This document shows positions 23,744-34,344 of a stretch of 39,421 nt of DNA, in pieces (within the stretch, counting starts at the first letter, position 1; every line of letters begins with the position of its first letter). Position numbers and translations under genes: made by a program. A model generated the notes under the pieces. The model saw only the letters and a program-made list of their open reading frames with translations, was not told the DNA's origin and made no database searches. The stretch spans positions 1 through 39,421 of the forward strand of contig NZ_JBEQWH010000014.1 of the NCBI RefSeq assembly GCF_047501175.1, given 5' to 3'. Origin of the DNA: Methanoprimaticola sp047501175 (GTDB lineage: Archaea > Thermoplasmatota > Thermoplasmata > Methanomassiliicoccales > Methanomethylophilaceae).

Positions 23744-25426
23744 ATGGATCCGACCCTGACGGCATTTTGCGTTCTGACGGCGCTGCTAGGCTGTGCCATA
23801 GGCACGTTCAGCGGGATGGTCCCCGGTATACACGTCAACACTCTGGCCGCACTGCTGCTGGCGTCATATCCCGCCATAGAGGCGATGATACCTCTGGAAC
23901 CGTCCGACTCAGCGGTGGCCGTGGCCTGCTGCGTGATGTCCGCATCGGTCGTCCATTCGTATGTGGACTTCGTCCCTTCCGTGTTCATAGGGGCTCCGGA
24001 CTCCGAGGATGCCGTATCCGTACTTCCGGGACATCGCCTGCTCCTTCAGGGCAGGGGGATGGAGGCGGTGCGCTCCGCGGCCATCGGGAGCCTGGTGGGA
24101 TGCTCCGCATCCATAGCGATGGCGCTGCCCCTCCAATGGCTGCTCCTGAACGGTGCGGAGGGGTTCCTGGACGGACTGACCCCCCTGGTCCTCCTGATCG
24201 CGAGCGCCGTCCTGCTGTCGGACGAATGGAGAAGGGGGACCGGGATCTGGGGGGTGCTGCTGTTCCTGCTGTCGGGGGCGCTCGGCCTTGGATGCATGGT
24301 CCTCCCGGTCCAGATGGACGGCATGCTCGGGGAGGGGAGCATCATGATGCCCCTTCTCACGGGACTGTTCGGCATACCGGTCATGATGGAGGCTTCGGAT
24401 GGGACCGCGATCCCGAAGCAGTATGACAGGATCAAGGACCCGACAGGTCACCTGCCCGGGCTGAAAGGGGTCGCGATGGGGACGCTGGCAGGATGGTTCC
24501 CCGGAATCACCGCCACGGTCGGGGCCTCGATGTCCGCCGTGATGTTCCCGGAGAGACGGCCCACGCACTTCATATCGACCGTGGCATCCATCGGTACCGT
24601 GACCTCCATACTGTCGCTCGTCACCCTCTCGGTCTCTGGGAACGGCAGGTCCGGGACCGCGTTGGTCATAGGGGAGATGACTGGGAGCTCTCTGAACGGG
24701 TTCATGTCCCCCACGTTCCTCCTGCTCCTCCTGTCCTCCGCAGTGGCATCGCTGCTGGGATACTGGATAACGATATCGTGCGGAAGGCTCATGACGAGGA
24801 TCGTCGGCGGCATAAGGCCCAGAAGGCTGAGCAGGACGGTCCTGATCCTGTTGGTGACGCTGACCCTGATGCTCAACGGCCCATTGGGCATGTTCGTGCT
24901 GCTATGCTCCACGATGGTGGGGGTCCTTCCGGGACTGTTCGGGACCGGGAGGGTGATCCTGTGCGGATGCCTGATCCTCCCGGTGCTCCTGTTCGAGTTC
25001 GGCCTGTTCCGATCAATCCAGCTTGGCTGTGGCCTTGGACATGAACTTGACATCGTCCACCACGAACCTCTCGTGCATGCCGGAACCGACCTCCCCCTTG
25101 GCATCGCACACGGAGACCCTGAACACCAGCCTCCTGCGGTCGACCTCCACCAGCTCGGTCTCGCAGGTGACCTCCATTCCTATGGGGGAGGCTGCCGAGT
25201 GGGCGATGTCCAGATGCGTGCCGACCGTGCTGTTCCCGTCGTCGAGCTCTGGTGCGACACTCCGGCTCGCGGTCGCCTCGATCAACGCGATCATGGCGGG
25301 TGTCGCGAACACGGGGAGCGTTCCGCTGCCCAGGGCCTCTGCGGTATTGCTGTCGTCGACCATGACCTTGCGGGATCCTTTGATTCCGATGCTAAGCATG
25401 GGCTTAGCATGTCGATTTACGGTTAA
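23744..25426 (+). CDS. TctA/DUF112-like membrane protein with aberrant C-terminal tail
   Basis: 560 residues as an open frame, but only the first 423 or so look real. This part is very hydrophobic, with about ten membrane helices, and has the family-like start ALLGCAIGTFSGMVPGIHVNTLAALLL and a repeat-like GTLAGWFPGITATVGAS near residue 245, as in TctA-like archaeal membrane proteins (COG1784). From residue 424 the frame runs antisense through the complete thioesterase gene; this tail is hydrophilic and His/Asp/Gly-rich and looks non-coding. The true stop has probably been lost, or a frameshift is present. Substrate unknown. Confidence 0.7.
   Translation: MDPTLTAFCVLTALLGCAIGTFSGMVPGIHVNTLAALLLASYPAIEAMIPLEPSDSAVAVACCVMSASVVHSYVDFVPSVFIGAPDSEDAVSVLPGHRLLLQGRGMEAVRSAAIGSLVGCSASIAMALPLQWLLLNGAEGFLDGLTPLVLLIASAVLLSDEWRRGTGIWGVLLFLLSGALGLGCMVLPVQMDGMLGEGSIMMPLLTGLFGIPVMMEASDGTAIPKQYDRIKDPTGHLPGLKGVAMGTLAGWFPGITATVGASMSAVMFPERRPTHFISTVASIGTVTSILSLVTLSVSGNGRSGTALVIGEMTGSSLNGFMSPTFLLLLLSSAVASLLGYWITISCGRLMTRIVGGIRPRRLSRTVLILLVTLTLMLNGPLGMFVLLCSTMVGVLPGLFGTGRVILCGCLILPVLLFEFGLFRSIQLGCGLGHELDIVHHEPLVHAGTDLPLGIAHGDPEHQPPAVDLHQLGLAGDLHSYGGGCRVGDVQMRADRAVPVVELWCDTPARGRLDQRDHGGCREHGERSAAQGLCGIAVVDHDLAGSFDSDAKHGLSMSIYG
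25013..25399 (-). CDS. Hotdog-fold thioesterase (FlK-like, COG5496)
   Basis: 128 residues. The sequence IKGSRKVMVDDSNTAEALGSGTLPVFATPAMIALIEATA, then VGTHLDIAHSAASPIGM, is the pattern of the fluoroacetyl-CoA-thioesterase-like hotdog family; T-P-x-M and H-x-A-P/A-S positions are recognisable. Such enzymes hydrolyse acyl-CoA thioesters; the substrate is unknown. The gene lies wholly inside the plus-strand TctA-like open frame, but its coding character is clear, so it is probably real. TTTAACC about 25 bases upstream predicts a leaderless mRNA, and a hairpin covers the start codon. Confidence 0.8.
   Translation of the reverse strand: MLSIGIKGSRKVMVDDSNTAEALGSGTLPVFATPAMIALIEATASRSVAPELDDGNSTVGTHLDIAHSAASPIGMEVTCETELVEVDRRRLVFRVSVCDAKGEVGSGMHERFVVDDVKFMSKATAKLD
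25391..25408. repeat. Inverted repeat over the thioesterase start codon
   Basis: GCTAAGC (25391-25397) and GCTTAGC (25402-25408) are perfect 7-base inverted arms with a 4-base spacer. The thioesterase ATG (25399 to 25397 on the minus strand) lies between and within the arms, so the mRNA start may fold, or a dimeric regulator may bind here. Confidence 0.5.
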
Positions 25427-25427
25427 A
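25421..25427 (-). promoter_or_regulatory. TATA-like box of the thioesterase gene
   Basis: TTTAACC on the minus strand is centred about 25 bases upstream of the ATG at 25399. Confidence 0.4.
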
Positions 25428-25510
25428 CATTGCGGATTGTCATACGATGGTATGGAATGGTCCCCCTCATCTGGCACTCCGCGAAAGCTCCTCCGGACGG
25501 GCCGAACATC

Positions 25511-25520
25511 AAGTTTACTA
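25511..25520 (+). promoter_or_regulatory. Promoter of the HRDC-helicase-nuclease gene
   Basis: AAGTTTACTA is centred about 28 bases before the ATG at 25544, suggesting a leaderless transcript. A second TATA-like TTATATAG (25530-25537) is too near the ATG to serve this start. Confidence 0.4.
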
Positions 25521-25543
25521 ACCTGCACGTTATATAGCATGTC

Positions 25544-28500
25544 ATGGGATTGGAAGATGACCTCTACGATGAGCTCTATGAGCTCAGGGAGATGCTCCGC
25601 GACGAGCGCAAACTGTCCAACGGACGCGTCCCGCAGGTATGCTCCGACGAGGCTCTGAGAGAGATGGCACAACGCGTGCCGACAAAGGTCGAGGACTTCT
25701 CTGCAATCGTAGGCGTCGGACAGAGGTTCGTGGAACTGTACGGCGAGGACTTCCTGGACATAACGAAGAAGTACGCCATAACCGCGGCCAACGGGTCCAA
25801 CATAGACGCCGAGGCGGCCCAGACCCTCAGGGAGCTCGAGAAGAAGCTCATCAACATCAACAAGGCCAACAGGCTCCTGTTCCAACCCAAGCTTTCCAGG
25901 AAGAACGCGTTCGACCTCATGATGCTGCCCAATGCGGACATCATGGGCCTCGTGTTCGGCAACAAAAGGTCCCTGAAACTCGTGGACACCGCGAAGGGGC
26001 AGGATGCGGCCAAAGCGTACAAGCATCTCAACGAGATCATACGCGAGGTCAACAGGGAACAGAGAGACAAGGGTCAGTACGACCTCTACGTCGCCTACCC
26101 GTTCGTGGAGGGCAAGATGCCCGACGGGGACCTGGACATACGCGCACCCCTTGCACTGTTCCCGGTCATACTGGAGAAGGACACCCGCGTGATAACGCTG
26201 AAGATGGACGACTCCAGGGATGCCATCTACAACAACACCCTCATACTGGGGTTCATCAAGGCCGGTGGTCAGAACCGCCCCCTCCCGGACAACATCCTGG
26301 AGGACTACAGCGCGGAGTCGTTCCTGTCCTCGCTCGTCGAATTCTACAACAGGAACGGCATAAGGCTGGACTACGCGTACAGCCTCCCTCTGCCGTTCAT
26401 CGAGTACAAGGCAGGGGAGTTCCCGAAGTACCAGCCTGGGGAGATGAAGCTGGTCCCGAACATCCTGATCGGCAAATATCCCACATACTCCAGCTCGATC
26501 CAGAAGGATTTCGACGGGATGCTGGCCGGAAGGGAGATCAACGGGATCCTCAACGACCTCATCGTGGACCTGAACAAGAGCGACTACCTGTCCGACTATC
26601 CTCTCCCCCTGTCCGAGGACGAGATCGAGAAGAAGGGGCTCGAGGCGTCCGAGAGGGACCTGATATACATCAACTCGCTGAACAGCTCCCAGGAGAACAT
26701 CATAACGGCGATGGACAAAGGCGACGAGATCGTCGTCCAAGGACCTCCCGGGACAGGGAAGTCCCAGGTCATCACCGGGCTGATCACGTCCGCCGTGATG
26801 AAGGGCAAGACCGTCCTGATGGTCTCGGAGAAGAAGACCGCCCTCGACGTCGTGTACTCGAGGCTCGGGACCCTGTCCAAGTACTGCCTGCAGATCGACG
26901 ACGTCGGGAACAAGGACAGCTTCTACAGACAGCTGGGCAGGATGCTGGAGACTGGCGTGCCCAAATCCGTCCAGGACGTCGATCCACTGTCCGACAGCAT
27001 AGACAACGACGTCCTGCTGCTGGACAACATCGCCGACGTAATGTACAAGCCCGGGGAGTTCGGCATAGAGCCGTACAAGCTGTACACCATGGACAGGTGG
27101 CTCGATCTGAACGACAAGCGCCAGTTCGAGGAGTACAGGATCCTGAAGGAGGGGATAGAGCCCTCTCTGCTGGACCTCAAGTACGCCGAGGTCAGGGAGC
27201 TCCACAGGAAGTTCGGCGATCCGGTCCTGATGAGGAACTTCAACGAGTACAGGGAACTCGTGCAGAAGTACCCCTGGATGACCCAGGTAAAGCCCGACCT
27301 GTCCGAGTACAACATAGGCGAGATGAAGGCGGACCTACTGGACCTCGACAAGCAGCTCGTCGAGTGGCGCACGAAGGGATTCATGAGCAAGCTGTTCTCC
27401 AAGGGGAAGATCACCCGCGAGACGACCGCCATGGCCGACAGGTACTTCTCCAACTACAACGAGCACACCATCAACGCCATCATGGACAACCCGCGCCTGT
27501 TCTTCGACGCCATGGACGGCTACGAGACATACTCGGCGAGGGCCACCGTCTACTCCAGACTCACGAATCACGAGAAGAACTACGGCGAGGACATCCTCGG
27601 CATATCCTCGGAGACCAAGATGCCGTACTCCGACTCGAACGACCGCATATTCGATTGGATCCTGAACGAGCACCTTCAGAGGTTCGATGCCTCGCACAAG
27701 GACATCATGCAGGAGATATGGGACTTCGAGTCCATCATAGCGGACATGGACCGCAAGATCGCCGAGAAGAGGGACCTCTGCAAGGACAAGGTGGAGGAGA
27801 TACTCCAGCAGAACCTCAAATACATCACCGAGTCCAAGAGGCGCGGGGACATAAACAGGATCGTGGAGTCCAAGAGGAAGTGGAACCTGAACAAGTTCAT
27901 AAACCGCTACGGGTACGAGCTGTTCAAGGGCGTCCGCGTATGGCTCCTGACCCCGGAGGTCGTGTCCGAGATCCTCCCGCTGGAGATGGGCATATTCGAC
28001 ATGCTCATATTCGACGAGGCGTCGCAGATGTACGTCGAGAAGGGCGTGCCGTCCATATATCGCGCGAAGAAGGTCATAGTCGCCGGGGACCACAAGCAGC
28101 TCCGCCCGTCCTCCCTCGGGGTCGGAAGGATCGAGTACGACAGCGACGAGGACGATCCGGAGGACCTGGTGTCCGCCGCCCTGGAGGAGGAGAGCCTCCT
28201 TGACCTGGCCAGGTCCAGGTACGACTCCATCCTGCTGAACTTCCACTACCGCTCCAAGTACGAGGAGCTCATCGCGTTCTCGAACTATGCGTTCTACGGA
28301 GGGAGGCTGTACGTCTCCCCCAACGTCGAGGAGCCTGAGAGGCCCCCCATAGAGGTGTTCAGGGTGGACGGCCTGTGGGAGGACAAGTCCAACATGGCGG
28401 AGGCCCAGAGGATAGTCGCGCTCCTGAAGGAGTTCTTCCTGAACAGGAGGAACAACGAGACCGTCGGCATAATCACGTTCAACTCGTCCCAGAGGGACCT

Positions 28501-29275
28501 GATCAGCGATGTCCTAGACGAGGAGTGCGCGTCCGACCCGTCGTTCGGAAAGGCGGTCAACGACGAGATGCGCAGGTTCGACAACGGCGAGGACGTGGGC
28601 CTGTTCATAAAGAACATCGAGTCCGTGCAAGGGGACGAGCGCGACGTCATCATGTTCTCGGTGGGATACGCCAAGAACAGCGAGGGGAAGCTGATGCAGA
28701 GGTTCGGCTGGCTCAACAACCGCGGAGGCGAGAACCGCCTGAACGTCGCCATCTCCAGGGCCAAGAAGAAGATCCTGATCGTGACCTCGTTCGAGCCGGA
28801 GGACCTTCAGGTGGACAACGTCAAGAACGACGGGCCGAGGATCCTGAAGAAATACCTGCAGTACGCCCGTGCCGTCAGCGACGAGGACAAGGAGATGGCG
28901 GATTCGATCCTCAAATCGTTCGGGGACGAGCGCTGGTCCGTCCCGGACGAGATCGATGCCTCCAAGATCGCGGACCGCGTGTACAACGCACTGACGCGCA
29001 AGGGATACACGATCGAGCGCAACGTCGGCATAGGCGGCTACCAGATAGACCTGGCCGTGAAGCAGAACAACAGGTTCATCCTGGGGATAGAGTGCGACAG
29101 CCATCTTTACTCGCTGCCCGCATCCACCAGGGAGAGGGACTACCACCGCCAGAAATACCTCGAGTCCAGAGGATGGAGGATCCACCGCGTGTGGACCCCC
29201 GGAATGTGGAAGAACCCTGACAGGGAGATATCGAGGATAATAGAGGCCATAGAGAAGGGCAGCACCGTATCGTGA
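25544..29275 (+). CDS. HRDC - DUF4011-like - SF1 helicase - Vsr-like nuclease
   Basis: 1243 residues. Residues about 20-80 are an HRDC-like domain (CSDEALREMAQRVPT, IVGVGQRFVELYGEDFL). About 95-230 resembles DUF4011 (NKANRLLF, then IRAPLALFPVIL). The SF1 helicase has Walker A GPPGTGKSQ at 400-408 (K406), motif II DEAS at 824-827 after a long insertion, and a late GGENRLNVAISRAKKKILIV. The C-terminus is a Vsr/MTES_1575-type PD-(D/E)xK nuclease: D1169 in YQIDLAV, E1183 and D1185 in GIECD, then RERDYHRQ and WRIHRVW. DUF4011-helicase-Vsr proteins have been linked to phage defence; the HRDC addition is not something I recall. It is followed after 4 bases by a PP2C phosphatase gene. Role in defence or repair is inference. 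Confidence 0.85.
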   Translation: MGLEDDLYDELYELREMLRDERKLSNGRVPQVCSDEALREMAQRVPTKVEDFSAIVGVGQRFVELYGEDFLDITKKYAITAANGSNIDAEAAQTLRELEKKLININKANRLLFQPKLSRKNAFDLMMLPNADIMGLVFGNKRSLKLVDTAKGQDAAKAYKHLNEIIREVNREQRDKGQYDLYVAYPFVEGKMPDGDLDIRAPLALFPVILEKDTRVITLKMDDSRDAIYNNTLILGFIKAGGQNRPLPDNILEDYSAESFLSSLVEFYNRNGIRLDYAYSLPLPFIEYKAGEFPKYQPGEMKLVPNILIGKYPTYSSSIQKDFDGMLAGREINGILNDLIVDLNKSDYLSDYPLPLSEDEIEKKGLEASERDLIYINSLNSSQENIITAMDKGDEIVVQGPPGTGKSQVITGLITSAVMKGKTVLMVSEKKTALDVVYSRLGTLSKYCLQIDDVGNKDSFYRQLGRMLETGVPKSVQDVDPLSDSIDNDVLLLDNIADVMYKPGEFGIEPYKLYTMDRWLDLNDKRQFEEYRILKEGIEPSLLDLKYAEVRELHRKFGDPVLMRNFNEYRELVQKYPWMTQVKPDLSEYNIGEMKADLLDLDKQLVEWRTKGFMSKLFSKGKITRETTAMADRYFSNYNEHTINAIMDNPRLFFDAMDGYETYSARATVYSRLTNHEKNYGEDILGISSETKMPYSDSNDRIFDWILNEHLQRFDASHKDIMQEIWDFESIIADMDRKIAEKRDLCKDKVEEILQQNLKYITESKRRGDINRIVESKRKWNLNKFINRYGYELFKGVRVWLLTPEVVSEILPLEMGIFDMLIFDEASQMYVEKGVPSIYRAKKVIVAGDHKQLRPSSLGVGRIEYDSDEDDPEDLVSAALEEESLLDLARSRYDSILLNFHYRSKYEELIAFSNYAFYGGRLYVSPNVEEPERPPIEVFRVDGLWEDKSNMAEAQRIVALLKEFFLNRRNNETVGIITFNSSQRDLISDVLDEECASDPSFGKAVNDEMRRFDNGEDVGLFIKNIESVQGDERDVIMFSVGYAKNSEGKLMQRFGWLNNRGGENRLNVAISRAKKKILIVTSFEPEDLQVDNVKNDGPRILKKYLQYARAVSDEDKEMADSILKSFGDERWSVPDEIDASKIADRVYNALTRKGYTIERNVGIGGYQIDLAVKQNNRFILGIECDSHLYSLPASTRERDYHRQKYLESRGWRIHRVWTPGMWKNPDREISRIIEAIEKGSTVS

Positions 29276-29279
29276 GGAC

Positions 29280-31307
29280 ATGATCATCGACAGGGAGACC
29301 TTGACTGACAGACGCGGTCTGAAGACGCTCGCAGGGGCATTCATAGCAGCGCTCCTGTCGATGACGCTGATGGACATGCTGCCGTCGTCCCTCATGCTCT
29401 CCCTAGGGCTGTTCCCCGCGATAGGACTGCTGTTCGGGCCGTGGGGCGCGCTTGGATGCTCCGTGGCGAGCGTGGTGTTCAGGATCTGCACGGGAGTGGA
29501 CCTCCCGCTGTCCGTGGTCACCGGATTCAACTCGCTGATGCTCGCATACATCCCGTACAGGGTCTGGTACTCCACCATGCAGGACGTACGTCCCAAGGTC
29601 CCGGTGCTGGGCACGAGCCACAACATGGCCAAGGTCCTCATCGTGATGGTGGTCTCCTCGGTGATCTACACGTCGATCGACCATATGTCCTACATGGCGA
29701 TAGTGGGTCCCGAACAGGTCTGGATCCGCAGCCTGTACACCCTGATGTCGACTCTGCCCACGTCCATCGTCCTGGTCATGGTCTGCATACTCGTCACAGG
29801 GACCCTGAAGATGCAGCACTGGACCCCCAGGATCAAGATGGAGAGGGATGCCCTTGACCGCATAGACCCGAAGGTGTTCCTCGTTGCCGGGATCTCCATA
29901 CCTGTGGTCATGGTGCTGTCAGGATTCAACGATGCGACGATCGTCATCGGGACAGTCGTGGTGATGGCACTTTCGGTGTTCGTGTGCATAAGGCCCACCA
30001 TGAGCGTCCGTCAGAGGGACCGCCCCACATACAATGCCAGCAAGAGGATAAACACGTTCGACAACCAGGTCAACGACCGCATAATCATAATATTCAACTT
30101 CCTGGGACTCGGGATACTGGCTGCCATAATGGCCCTGTTCCAGGCAGGCCTCCTGAGCGACATACCGCTCATGATGGACCTGGCATATGCCAACGAGGGT
30201 TTCGGCGGCATACCGCCGGAGGTGTTGGGAGCGGACCTGTCGGCATACACGTACCTGACGTTGGCCGCCATCGCGCTCTCTGCGGTGATCCTGTTCTTCC
30301 TGGAGTTCATCGAGCGCAGCGTGGTGGACCCCATGAAGAGCATGGCGAGGAACACGAAGGACTTCGTGGTCTCGGAGGCGGTGATGAGCGCCGACGACAT
30401 GCACGACAAGTGCAAGCCCTATCTCAAGAGGAACGACGAGGTCGGAGACCTCGCGAGATCCATCGAGAAGATGGCGCGCAACGTCGCGAACTACGTGAAG
30501 GACATCGACTCCCTGACGAAGGACAAGCAGGCCTACCGCGCGGAGCTGGCGATCGCCAGACAGATCCAGATGGGGCTGGTCCCCAAGGACTTCGACATCG
30601 TTGACGGCATGGGAGTCAGGATCGACGGCGTCATGGAGGCCGCCAAGTACGTCGGAGGAGACCTCTACGACTTCATGATCCTGGACGGCGGGAAGATCGC
30701 CCTGTCCGTCGGCGACGTCTCCGGCAAGGGCGTCCCTGCAGCGCTGTTCATGTCCAGGACGAAGGCTCTCATGGAGGACCACACGGTACATAGGTCGAAC
30801 CCGGCCGAGGTGTTCACCGAGGTGAACAACGCACTCGCGAAGGAGAACAACCAGATGCTCTTCGTGTCGTCGTGGCTGGGCATCATGGACACGTACAGCG
30901 GGTCCATAGACTTCGCGAACGCGGGACACTGCCCTCCTCTCGTGTGGAGATACGAGACGAAGAGGGCCGAGTACGTGGAGATGGAACCGTGCCCTGTCCT
31001 GGGAGTCGTCCCCGACGCCGAGTACAGGGTGGAATCCATCACGCTGAGCCCGGGCGACCGCATCATGATCTACACGGACGGGGTCACCGAGGCCAACGAC
31101 TCCTACGAGGAGTTCTACGGGAGCGACCGCCTCAGAGAGGTCTTCGAGGATACCGCGGGGAACACCATCGGGGACCAGATCAAGGTCATACGCGAGGACA
31201 TCAAGACGTTCGTAGGCAATGCGGAGCAGTTCGACGACATCACCATACTCGTCCTCGAATACGAGGGCAGGAAGAGGCCTTCCACCGGACTCCGTTCGTT
31301 GGACTGA
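29280..31307 (+). CDS. Membrane-bound PP2C/SpoIIE-family protein phosphatase with HAMP domain
   Basis: 675 residues. The N-terminal half holds about six membrane helices (20-240), then a helix near 272-295, a short external loop and a helix near 331-353. A HAMP-like segment follows (IERSVVDPMKSMARNTKDF to about 405), then a short coiled coil (about 405-430). The SpoIIE/RsbU phosphatase domain spans about 440-660 with YVGGDLYDF, VGDVSGKGVPAALFMSR, FANAGHCPP, YTDGVTEA and DDITILVLE, all metal-ligand motifs present. Such enzymes remove phosphate from Ser/Thr of partner-switch proteins on an external cue. It starts 4 bases after the helicase-nuclease gene, so the two are probably co-transcribed. 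No kinase or STAS partner gene is near. Confidence 0.88.
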   Translation: MIIDRETLTDRRGLKTLAGAFIAALLSMTLMDMLPSSLMLSLGLFPAIGLLFGPWGALGCSVASVVFRICTGVDLPLSVVTGFNSLMLAYIPYRVWYSTMQDVRPKVPVLGTSHNMAKVLIVMVVSSVIYTSIDHMSYMAIVGPEQVWIRSLYTLMSTLPTSIVLVMVCILVTGTLKMQHWTPRIKMERDALDRIDPKVFLVAGISIPVVMVLSGFNDATIVIGTVVVMALSVFVCIRPTMSVRQRDRPTYNASKRINTFDNQVNDRIIIIFNFLGLGILAAIMALFQAGLLSDIPLMMDLAYANEGFGGIPPEVLGADLSAYTYLTLAAIALSAVILFFLEFIERSVVDPMKSMARNTKDFVVSEAVMSADDMHDKCKPYLKRNDEVGDLARSIEKMARNVANYVKDIDSLTKDKQAYRAELAIARQIQMGLVPKDFDIVDGMGVRIDGVMEAAKYVGGDLYDFMILDGGKIALSVGDVSGKGVPAALFMSRTKALMEDHTVHRSNPAEVFTEVNNALAKENNQMLFVSSWLGIMDTYSGSIDFANAGHCPPLVWRYETKRAEYVEMEPCPVLGVVPDAEYRVESITLSPGDRIMIYTDGVTEANDSYEEFYGSDRLREVFEDTAGNTIGDQIKVIREDIKTFVGNAEQFDDITILVLEYEGRKRPSTGLRSLD

Positions 31308-31310
31308 CGA

Positions 31311-31318
31311 TTTATACG
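31311..31318 (+). promoter_or_regulatory. TATA-like box of the nitroreductase gene
   Basis: TTTATACG is centred about 24 bases before the ATG at 31338; a leaderless mRNA is likely. Confidence 0.5.
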
Positions 31319-31337
31319 CGTCCGACCATTCCCCGGC

Positions 31338-31841
31338 ATGACATTCAACGACCTCGCCAACGAAAGGTACTCGTCCAGGAAGTATCTGCCCAAGCCAGTG
31401 GAGAAGGAGAAGCTGGACCTCATCCTGGAGGCCGGCAGGATCGCACCGTCCGCCAAGAACCTCCAGCCCTCCAGGGTCCTCGCGGCCGTGTCCAGGGAGG
31501 CCCTGGAGAAGATCGGAAGGACGGTCAACCTATACGGGGCCCCGCTGGGACTCGTGGTCATATCCGACAGGGACAGGGCATGGGTCAGGCCCTTCGACGG
31601 GAAGGGCTTCGGTGACATCGATTCATCGATAGTCATCACCCAGATGATGTACTCCGCACAGGAGCTCGGACTGGGCAGCGTATGGATAGGGTACTTCGAC
31701 CCCTCCGTCCTGAAGGAGGAGCTCGGACTGTCCGATACCGAGGAGGTCTCCGGGATCCTGGCTGTCGGATACAGGGGCGACGAGACGTCCAACAACCACG
31801 GCAAGAGGAGACCGATGTCGGAATTCGCCGAGATCGTGTGA
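31338..31841 (+). CDS. Nitroreductase-family flavoprotein
   Basis: 167 residues, at the short end of the family. RYSSRKYLPKPVEKEKLDLILEAGRIAPSAKNLQPSRVLAA is the FMN-binding start (S-R-R/K and APSAxNxQP), and GLGSVWIGYFDP is the usual later motif. These are NAD(P)H- or ferredoxin-linked FMN enzymes that reduce nitro groups, quinones or flavins; the actual substrate is unknown. It has its own promoter and is a single gene. Confidence 0.88.
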   Translation: MTFNDLANERYSSRKYLPKPVEKEKLDLILEAGRIAPSAKNLQPSRVLAAVSREALEKIGRTVNLYGAPLGLVVISDRDRAWVRPFDGKGFGDIDSSIVITQMMYSAQELGLGSVWIGYFDPSVLKEELGLSDTEEVSGILAVGYRGDETSNNHGKRRPMSEFAEIV

Positions 31842-31866
31842 CCCGGCCGTCGCTTCAACCCCCGTT

Positions 31867-31901
31867 ATAGGCATTCCTAAATATCCTATGACGCGATATC
31901 G
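31867..31901. promoter_or_regulatory. Promoter/operator region of the copper chaperone-CopA operon
   Basis: A TATA-like CCTAAATA (31876-31883) is centred about 27 bases before the ATG at 31907. It is flanked by inverted arms ATAGG (31867-31871) and CCTAT (31885-31889). A perfect 8-base palindrome CGATATCG (31894-31901) lies between the TATA box and the start. Such symmetry is consistent with a metal-responsive repressor, but no regulator gene is nearby. Confidence 0.45.
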
Positions 31902-31906
31902 GGGGC

Positions 31907-32124
31907 ATGACCAAGACGACCATCAGGATCGACGGGATGATGTGCGAAGGCTGCGTCAGCGGCGTGAAGGCATCCGTGGAGAAGGTCCCCGGGGTACAGT
32001 CCGTGGATGTCAATCTCAAGAAGGGCACTGCGACGGTGCAGCATGAGGGCGCGTCCGATGAGGACCTCATAAGGGCGGTCGTGGATGCCGGATTCCGCGG
32101 AAGCGTGAAGCGTGGACTGTTCCG

Positions 32125-32128
<4 letters not shown>
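31907..32128 (+). CDS. Heavy-metal-associated (CopZ-like) copper chaperone
   Basis: 73 residues forming one HMA ferredoxin-like domain. The metal site is GMMCEGCVSG (MxCxxC form) near residue 10, and the chain ends GFRGSVKRG. It probably binds Cu(I) and delivers it to the P-type ATPase encoded next, whose ATG overlaps this gene's stop (ATGA). The name CopZ is by role and context; HMA proteins can also carry other soft metals. Confidence 0.85.

Positions 32129-34344
<2,216 letters not shown>

Noticed and set aside
25402..27205. Upstream part of a 730-codon minus-strand frame that includes the thioesterase
   Set aside because: Everything upstream of the ATG at 25399 is antisense to the helicase and has no family features. 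Only the last 128 codons are real.
25639..28203. 854-codon open frame in another frame of the helicase gene
   Set aside because: Very rich in Arg, Pro and Gly with no domain; the other frame has strong helicase and nuclease motifs.
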